This document shows, one piece after another, positions 58,841 to 64,000 of a stretch of DNA of 64,000 nt (position 1 is the first letter of the stretch; each line of letters opens with the position of its first letter). The translations under genes were made by a program, and so were the position numbers. The notes beneath the pieces were generated by a model. The model was not told the DNA's origin, ran no database searches, and worked only from the letters and a program-made list of their open reading frames with translations. The stretch is from Haloarcula salinisoli. Lineage in GTDB: Archaea; Halobacteriota; Halobacteria; Halobacteriales; Haloarculaceae. The DNA lies in NCBI RefSeq assembly GCF_019599405.1, contig NZ_RKLQ01000002.1:186001-250000 (forward strand), read 5' to 3'.

Positions 58841-59116
58841 CTAGTGGATATCGTGGTATAGTGTCACACCCACCCACCACGAATGCCGTTCTCGCACCCC
58901 TCCTGTCACCGACAATACGGTCCGCAGTTCCGAACTGACTGGGCCGACCCGCCCCAAGTTCCCGTGCAACACGATTTTCCCCTCAGTTCGAACCGAAACA
59001 CACCGGTTCCAGCACTGATCCAACGGTGGGTTCCGGCGGCCAAAAGGTCTGTAAACAGGCCATTGTGCCGGTGGTGACCCCTACTTCCGGTCCAGTGTCG
59101 GGGTCCGTCGGACCGA

Positions 59117-59128
59117 AATATTTAATAT
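59117..59128 (+). promoter_or_regulatory. Putative TATA box of orc1
   Basis: ATATTTAATATC is the best core-promoter candidate before orc1. It would start the RNA near 59150, leaving a leader of about 125 nt that includes the third ORB. Confidence 0.45.
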
Positions 59129-59240
59129 CTAATCAGCCACGGGTTCATGTGGTTCAACTGGACGCACCCGCCCGTGTGGAAACGCCCGGAAGGTGGCCGT
59201 AACACGCTCTTCACGTCCGAGCTAGCGGTTCGCAGGCGAC

Positions 59241-59263
59241 ACTCCACCTGAAACGGTGGGGTC
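59241..59263 (+). promoter_or_regulatory. ORB next to the orc1 start codon
   Basis: CTCCACCTGAAACGGTGGGG has the ORB core and G-run, ending 14 bases before the orc1 ATG. Its position suggests both origin function and autoregulation of orc1. Confidence 0.7.
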
Positions 59264-59276
59264 ACAGCTCCCGAGA

Positions 59277-60821
59277 ATGACTGACACAAACGACGACCCG
59301 GAGGCGACTATCGACCCGGACGAGGACAGCGACACCTCGGCGGAACTTGGTTCGACAGACGACCAGCCGTCGCCCGACCTGGACGACGTCGTTCTGGACA
59401 ATCTCGACACTGGCACGGGTGAGGCCTCCGACGAGGCCTCCCGAGGGCTGTTCGACGACCTGCTGGAAGGCGAGCCCATCTTCGAGAACAAGGAGGTGTT
59501 GCGACCGTCCTACACGCCCCACAAGCTCCCCCATCGCGAGGAACAGATAAACAACATGGCGACCATCCTCGTCACCGCCCTGCGCGGGGATACGCCGTCG
59601 AATATCCTCATCTACGGGAAGACCGGGACGGGCAAGACCGCGAGCGCGAAGTTCGTCAGCGAAGAACTGGAGACCACCTCCCAGAAGTACGAGGTCCCCT
59701 GTGAGGTCGAGTATATCAACTGCGAGGTGACCGACACCCAGTACCGGGTGCTGGCCCAGCTCGCGAACAAGTTCATCAACAAGAACGTCGACGTCATCGA
59801 CGAGCGCATCGCGGAACTGGAAGACCTCCAGGCCCGTGCACGCGAAGACACGAGCGAACTCGACGACAGCGACTACGACTCCCTGGCAGCACTCGAAGAC
59901 GCCATCGACGACCTCGAAGCCGACAAGGAGGAGTTCGAGGAGGTGCCGATGACGGGGTGGCCGACCGACCGCGTCTACAGCTCCTTCTTCGACGCCGTCG
60001 ACTACCACGAACGGGTCGTCGTCATCATGCTCGACGAGATAGACAAGTTAGTCGAGAAATCCGGCGACGACACCCTCTACAATCTCTCGCGGATGAACTC
60101 CGAACTGGAGAACTCCCGTGTTTCCATCATGGGCATCTCGAACGACCTGAAGTTCACCGACTTCCTGGACCCGCGGGTCAAGTCCAGCCTCGGCGAGGAG
60201 GAGATTGTCTTCCCGCCCTACGACGCCAACCAGTTGCGGGACATCCTCCAGGCCCGCGCCGACGTGGCGTTCAAGGGTAACGCACTCACCGACGACGTCA
60301 TCCCGCTGTGTGCAGCCTTCGCCGCACAGGAACACGGAGACGCCCGCCGGGCGCTGGACCTCCTCAGAACTGCCGGCGAACTCGCCGAGCGCGACCAGAT
60401 AGACAACGTCGAGGAGGACCACGTCCGACAGGCCCAGGAGAAGATAGAGCTCGACCGCGTGGTCGAGGTGGTCCGCACCCTGCCCACGCAGTCGAAAATC
60501 GTCCTCTTTGCCATCATCCTGCTCGAGAAGAACGGCGTCCACAACATCAACACTGGCGAGGTGTTCAACATCTACAAGAACCTCTGTGCGGAGATCGACG
60601 CCGACGTCCTCACACAGCGCCGGGTGACCGACCTCATCTCCGAGCTGGATATGCTGGGCATCGTCAACGCCGTCGTCGTCTCGAAGGGCCGCTACGGCCG
60701 GACCAAGGAGATCTCCCTGTCGGTCCCGACCGAGGAGACCGAAGCCGTCCTGCTCAGTGATTCCCGGCTGGGCGATATCGACGACGTCCAGCCGTTCGTC
60801 CAGGCTCGCTTCGACAACTGA
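59277..60821 (+). CDS. orc1: Orc1/Cdc6 replication initiator, 514 aa
   Basis: AAA+ initiator. An acidic N-terminus (about 60 residues) precedes DLLEGEPIFENKEVLRPSYT. Walker A is GKTGTGKT (114-121), Walker B VVIMLDEIDKL, and sensor motifs follow (MGISNDLKFTDFLDPRVKSS, HGDARRALDLLRTAGELA). The C-terminal winged helix (LPTQSKIVLFAIILLEKNGV to RRVTDLISELDMLGIVNAVV) contacts ORB DNA. The ATG at 59277 is chosen since upstream codons include the ORB. Adjacent origin DNA makes it the cognate initiator. Confidence 0.97.
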   Translation: MTDTNDDPEATIDPDEDSDTSAELGSTDDQPSPDLDDVVLDNLDTGTGEASDEASRGLFDDLLEGEPIFENKEVLRPSYTPHKLPHREEQINNMATILVTALRGDTPSNILIYGKTGTGKTASAKFVSEELETTSQKYEVPCEVEYINCEVTDTQYRVLAQLANKFINKNVDVIDERIAELEDLQARAREDTSELDDSDYDSLAALEDAIDDLEADKEEFEEVPMTGWPTDRVYSSFFDAVDYHERVVVIMLDEIDKLVEKSGDDTLYNLSRMNSELENSRVSIMGISNDLKFTDFLDPRVKSSLGEEEIVFPPYDANQLRDILQARADVAFKGNALTDDVIPLCAAFAAQEHGDARRALDLLRTAGELAERDQIDNVEEDHVRQAQEKIELDRVVEVVRTLPTQSKIVLFAIILLEKNGVHNINTGEVFNIYKNLCAEIDADVLTQRRVTDLISELDMLGIVNAVVVSKGRYGRTKEISLSVPTEETEAVLLSDSRLGDIDDVQPFVQARFDN

Positions 60822-60845
60822 CGCCACCTGCCCCGCGTCGAGTCG

Positions 60846-61469
60846 CTACGCCGCCTGATTCCAGCCCAGTCGAATCTCGCCCAGCAGCGGGACCCGGTAC
60901 TCGGCGGTGCCGATGACCCACTCGGGCTCGACCGGCTCGCTGATGGGCTCGCTTCCGACCTGGTCGTACTGATTGTTGTTGTCGCCTTTGGTGATGAAGC
61001 CGCCACCGTCCTCTGCCGGGCAGTTAGCCAGCTCCTCGCAGTTGTCGGCCCCGCCGAGATGGTCGGGATCTGCCCGGCTGTACCAGTTCTCGCCGTCCTC
61101 GACGTAGAACATCGCCCGGTGAATAATGGGTGTTCGTCTGTCGCTTCCATCGGGTTGGAATACGATGACGTCACCGGGGCGCTGGAACTTCGTGTAGCCG
61201 TTGGCGTCTGCCGCGGTCACGACACCGTATCTATCGTTCGCCCCGGCGAAGCGCTCTTCCTCCATGACGAACACGAGGTCGCCCTTCTGTATCTGTGGGT
61301 CCATGCTCGGGCTCTCGATAGCCACGAGTGGCGGCCAGACGCCACTGACGGTAAAGAGCAGGAGTCCGACCAGGATGACGGCGCCGGCGCTTCCGACGAT
61401 GTCCAGCCCGTACTGGACGAACTGTGGCGGCTCGTCATCACTGGAAGGTGGCCCGTCGTCACCGGACAT
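60846..61469 (-). CDS. sec11: Signal peptidase I (Sec11-type, S26), 207 aa
   Basis: One N-terminal transmembrane helix (GAVILVGLLLFTVSGVWPPL) precedes the catalytic box VAIESPSMDPQIQKGDLVFV with Ser55. Box D is QRPGDVIVFQPDGSDRRTPI followed by IHRAMFYVEDG (catalytic His, as in archaeal/ER enzymes), and box E is FITKGDNNNQYDQVG. It cleaves Sec signal peptides on the outer membrane face. A close paralogue follows upstream in tandem. Start: ATG at 61469, beginning MSGDDGPPSS. Confidence 0.93.
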   Translation of the reverse strand: MSGDDGPPSSDDEPPQFVQYGLDIVGSAGAVILVGLLLFTVSGVWPPLVAIESPSMDPQIQKGDLVFVMEEERFAGANDRYGVVTAADANGYTKFQRPGDVIVFQPDGSDRRTPIIHRAMFYVEDGENWYSRADPDHLGGADNCEELANCPAEDGGGFITKGDNNNQYDQVGSEPISEPVEPEWVIGTAEYRVPLLGEIRLGWNQAA

Positions 61470-61527
61470 TCGTACACCGACTACCGCGAGGCGAGCAATC
61501 AACGTTCCGTTGTGGCTACACCCGAAC

Positions 61528-62145
61528 TCACCCGGGTCCCGACAGCCGGACCCACCCCAGTCCGGGGGCCCGAAGCTCGGCGGTCCCGATGACCCATCGG
61601 GGTCGGACCACGGTACTCTTGATCGGCTGAACCTGGTCGTACCTCCCGTTGGCGTCCCCTTTCGTGATGAACCCCTCGTGTTTTGCCGGGCAGTTGGTCA
61701 GTTCCTCGCAGTTTTCGGCGTCGCCGATGTACTCCGGGTCGGCACGGCTGTACCACTTCTCCCCCGCCTCGACGTAGAACATCGCCCGGTGGATGATGGG
61801 TGTCCGCTGGTCGCTCCCGTTGGGAGCGAACACGATGACGTCTCCGGGTCGTCCGAAGCGATTATAGCCGGACGACTCGGCTGTCGCTGCGGTGACCACG
61901 CCATCTCTGGCGCCCGGACCCGCAAAGCGCTCTTCTGCCATCACGAACACCATATCCCCCCGTTCCATCTGTGGCTCCATACTCCCGCTCTCGATGGCGA
62001 CCAGTGGCGGCCAGATTCCGCTGACCGCCAGGACCAACAGCCCGACGAGGAAGACTGTCCCAGCGCTGCCGAGGATGTCCAGCCCGTACTGGACGGACTG
62101 TGGCGGCTCGCCGTCACTCGACGCCGACTCATCGGCACCATTCAT
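61528..62145 (-). CDS. sec11: Signal peptidase I paralogue (Sec11-type, S26), 205 aa
   Basis: A tandem duplicate of the previous gene, co-linear over its full length: GTVFLVGLLVLAVSGIWPPL, IESGSMEPQMERGDMVFVMA (Ser55), RPGDVIVFAPNGSDQRTPII plus HRAMFYVEAG and FITKGDANGRYDQVQ. All catalytic residues are kept, so both copies should be active; small changes around Ser (ESGSM against ESPSM) may alter preference. It is divergent from the PolD small subunit gene, 97 bp away. Confidence 0.92.
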   Translation of the reverse strand: MNGADESASSDGEPPQSVQYGLDILGSAGTVFLVGLLVLAVSGIWPPLVAIESGSMEPQMERGDMVFVMAEERFAGPGARDGVVTAATAESSGYNRFGRPGDVIVFAPNGSDQRTPIIHRAMFYVEAGEKWYSRADPEYIGDAENCEELTNCPAKHEGFITKGDANGRYDQVQPIKSTVVRPRWVIGTAELRAPGLGWVRLSGPG

Positions 62146-62242
62146 TCGTGCGTGCGTACCGGGAGACGAACAATCAAAATTCCGCTGTGGCAACCAGTTA
62201 CCGTCCGCTAGCCTTTTGCGGACCGGCGCGTTGAGAGATACT

Positions 62243-63823
62243 GTGCCACTCTCGACGCCGGCCCGTATCGTCAGCGAGCTGGCCAGCCGTGGTTACAACG
62301 CCGAACCGGCGGCAGTGACGCGTCTGGCCGGCGCGCCGGAGTCAGAGACCGCGCTCGAACGCGCACTGGAAACGATGCCCGACGACGCGCTAAAACTCAC
62401 CGTCGACCACGTCGATTCGGTACTCGACCGGTCGGAATCGCGTGCCGCCGCCACGTCGACGCCGGGCCAGGACGCCGAGACCGGGGCGAGTGCAGTCACG
62501 TCGGCGACCGAACCCGAAGACCCCTCTGTTTCAACTGGAACGGAGCCGCCAAACTCGCCCGACGTGGGGGACGGTGTTCCAGTCGAAACGAAGGGGTCTC
62601 GCGACGTTGATATATCTAAGCGTGCCATCGAGGTCGCCAACGACATGACCGGCGACTCGACGGGCACCGGAGAGTACAACGACTTCGTGCAGGTGTTCCG
62701 GGACCGCTACGAGAAGCTCGCGAGCAAGCTGCGGGGACGGGTGAACCACCGCCCGACCGACGCCATCGAGAACATGGCCGGGGGAAGCGAGGCCGCCCTC
62801 ATCGGGATGGTCTCCGATATCCGCTCGACCGCCAGCGGCCACTGGCTGGTCGAACTCGAAGACACCAACGGCACGTTCCCGTGTCTGGTGATGAAAGACC
62901 GCCCCATCGCCGACCTTGTCCAGCAGCTCCTGCTGGACGAGGTCATCGCTGTCGACGGAACCCTGGCCGACGATTCCGGAATTTTGTTCGTCGACTCGCT
63001 GCACTTCCCGGACATCCCCCGGACCCACAGCCCGTCGACGGCCGACCGACCGGTTCAGGCCGCGCTCATCTCCGACGTCCACGTCGGTAGCCAGGAGTTC
63101 ATGGAAGACGCCTGGCACCGCTTTACCGACTGGCTCCACACCCCCGAAGCGGAACACGTCGAGTACCTGCTCATCGCCGGCGACATGGTCGAGGGCGTCG
63201 GCATCTACCCCGAACAGGACAAGGAGCTGGACATCATCGACATCTACGAGCAGTACGAGCAGTTCTCGGAGTATCTCAAGGAGGTCCCCGGCGACATGGA
63301 GATTCGCATGATTCCGGGCAACCACGACGCCGTCCGGCTGGCCGAGCCCCAGCCCGGCTTCGACGAGGAACTCCGGGATATCATGTCCGTCCACGACGCC
63401 AGCGTCCACTCGAACCCCGCCCTCGTGACGGTGGAGGGCGTCACCATCCTCATGTATCACGGCGTCTCGCTGGACGAGGTCATCGCGGAACTGCCCGACG
63501 AGGAGGCCAGCTACGAGGAGCCCCACAAGGCGATGTACCAGCTCCTGAAAAAGCGCCACGTCGCCCCGCAGTACGGCGGCCACACCCGTCTCGCACCCGA
63601 AGACAGGGACTATCTGGTGATGGAGGAGGTCCCCGACGTCTTCCACACCGGCCACGTCCACAAGCTGGGCTGGGGGAAGTACCACAACGTGCTGGCGCTG
63701 AATTCGGGCTGCTGGCAGGCCCAGACGGAGTTCCAGAAGTCCGTCAACATCGACCCCGACTCGGGCTACGCGCCCATCCTGGACCTGGACACGCTGGATA
63801 TGACGGTCCGTAAATTCACCTGA
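62243..63823 (+). CDS. polB: DNA polymerase D small subunit DP1 (exonuclease), 526 aa
   Basis: Begins with GTG (MPLSTPARIVSELASRGYNA). A helical N-terminal domain and a variable linker (about 65-135) precede the OB-fold (EAALIGMVSDIRSTASGHWL) and the calcineurin-like 3'-5' exonuclease: SDVHVGSQEF, IAGDMVEGVG, IPGNHDAVRL, YHGVS, GHTRLAPE and TGHVHKLGWG. All metal ligands are present, so proofreading activity is expected. The linker DNA carries two inverted ORB-like sequences. The large subunit is at 38923. Confidence 0.96.
   Translation: MPLSTPARIVSELASRGYNAEPAAVTRLAGAPESETALERALETMPDDALKLTVDHVDSVLDRSESRAAATSTPGQDAETGASAVTSATEPEDPSVSTGTEPPNSPDVGDGVPVETKGSRDVDISKRAIEVANDMTGDSTGTGEYNDFVQVFRDRYEKLASKLRGRVNHRPTDAIENMAGGSEAALIGMVSDIRSTASGHWLVELEDTNGTFPCLVMKDRPIADLVQQLLLDEVIAVDGTLADDSGILFVDSLHFPDIPRTHSPSTADRPVQAALISDVHVGSQEFMEDAWHRFTDWLHTPEAEHVEYLLIAGDMVEGVGIYPEQDKELDIIDIYEQYEQFSEYLKEVPGDMEIRMIPGNHDAVRLAEPQPGFDEELRDIMSVHDASVHSNPALVTVEGVTILMYHGVSLDEVIAELPDEEASYEEPHKAMYQLLKKRHVAPQYGGHTRLAPEDRDYLVMEEVPDVFHTGHVHKLGWGKYHNVLALNSGCWQAQTEFQKSVNIDPDSGYAPILDLDTLDMTVRKFT
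62519..62545 (-). promoter_or_regulatory. ORB-like sequence inside the PolD small-subunit gene, left
   Basis: Minus strand: GTTCCAGTTGAAACAGAGGG plus GTC. It keeps the ORB core with one internal change and a shorter G-run, pointing outward from its partner. Confidence 0.6.
62576..62600 (+). promoter_or_regulatory. ORB-like sequence inside the PolD small-subunit gene, right
   Basis: GTTCCAGTCGAAACGAAGGG plus GTCTC. This is a very good match to the haloarchaeal ORB, inverted relative to the left copy, 30 bp apart, with G-runs outward as at the origin. It lies in the poorly conserved linker of the protein. Confidence 0.7.
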
Positions 63824-64000
63824 ACCTTTTTGCTGCGGGGGGTTCGCGATGCGAACCCCCGCTTGCAAAAACGTTCATGAAAAAGGCCGGAAGCGCGCCA
63901 GCGGCGCGCTTCCGGGGAACCGGCGGCGGAGCCGCCGGATGATTTTCTCGACAGCCTGCCCTCCCCCGTCTTCGCGGCACGGAGGCCGCTCACGGCCACT
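63824..64000 (+). repeat. Dispersed hairpin element, copy D (downstream of the PolD small subunit; runs off the window)
   Basis: Right after the stop comes CCTTTTTGCTGCGG, a perfect hairpin GGGGGTTCGC-GAT-GCGAACCCCC (63838-63860), and TTGCAAAAACGTTCATGAAA (63863-63882). Further hairpins follow, and then the terminus CCTGCCCTCCCCCGTCTTCG at 63955-63974. Start, core and terminus correspond in order to copy A at 8429-8795. No coding frame is credible here. Confidence 0.68.

Larger units (their letters stand above)
58250..59276. other. Chromosomal replication origin region (oriC1-type)
   Basis: About 1 kb without a credible gene directly before orc1. Two inverted ORB repeats with outward G-runs (58535-58562 and 58811-58840) flank an AT-rich stretch (about 58638-58770) suited to be the unwinding element. 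A third ORB lies at 59241-59263 beside the orc1 start. The tetranucleotide CTAG, rare elsewhere, occurs 11 times between 58317 and 58844. The layout oapABC-origin-orc1 matches the main origin of other haloarchaea. Confidence 0.9.

Noticed and set aside
63766-63999. 77-codon minus-strand ORF at the window end
   Set aside because: It reads through hairpins of the dispersed element into the antisense of the PolD small subunit; basic composition and no family.

Overview
The window is a piece of a haloarchaeal main chromosome. Base composition is GC-rich with very high third-position GC, the proteins are strongly acidic, many genes start at an ATG about 25-30 bp below a TATA box (leaderless transcripts), signal peptides are of twin-arginine lipoprotein type, and the gene content is archaeal: PolD, Orc1/Cdc6, PurO, LysW-carried arginine synthesis, Hef, halocyanin. 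The gene set and local order point to the Haloarcula/Halomicrobium side of the class; this is an inference from gene content, not a phylogeny.

Layout. 1-8.4 kb: end of a VapBC-type toxin-antitoxin pair, leuS, a LUD-domain protein, a PiT phosphate transporter preceded by a 9-codon leader ORF, a UspA protein, tRNA-Gln with a duplicated 3' end, a frameshifted HNH endonuclease, purO, a phosphoesterase and an SMR transporter. 8.4-18.5 kb: a hairpin-rich repeat element, lysC, a GNAT-like protein, a YndJ/DUF4166 pair, a PQQ lipoprotein, a 7TM sensor kinase, thrC and an HTH protein. 18.7-24.4 kb: a halocyanin fused to a large uncharacterised domain, small membrane and zinc-ribbon proteins, an SDR, and a polytopic membrane protein. 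24.5-34 kb: the complete arginine cluster on the minus strand (argG, argH, lysW, argX, argC, argB, argD, lysK-type hydrolase, argF), whose argF 3' end is split from a duplicate by a repeat insertion. 34.4-38.9 kb: secreted and membrane-anchored haloarchaeal proteins, a 2H phosphoesterase and small proteins. 38.9-50 kb: PPC protein plus the PolD large subunit, serA, a CBS protein with glyS, a dolichol-kinase-like protein, UbiA, and a second sensor kinase. 51-56 kb: hef, a redoxin-like protein, a Sjogren autoantigen-family zinc ribbon, mdh. 56.2-63.8 kb: the replication-origin locus, oapC-oapB-oapA, a small membrane protein, about 1 kb of non-coding origin DNA with inverted ORB repeats around an AT-rich segment, orc1, two tandem Sec11 signal peptidases, and the PolD small subunit.

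How it fits together. Both PolD subunits, Orc1, the origin and the origin-associated OapABC proteins lie in one 25-kb stretch, so this is very probably the oriC1 region. Aspartate-family synthesis (lysC, thrC) and arginine synthesis are both present; the arginine route uses the carrier LysW rather than acetyl groups.

Most noteworthy: (1) a 59-codon island of foreign codon usage in the PolD large subunit centred on the CDGDED site, a known intein site, suggesting intein loss or gene conversion; (2) an inverted ORB pair inside the PolD small-subunit gene; (3) a dense cluster of the otherwise rare tetranucleotide CTAG in the origin; (4) a family of intergenic hairpin elements with a shared core, one copy of which has rewritten the C-terminus of argF.
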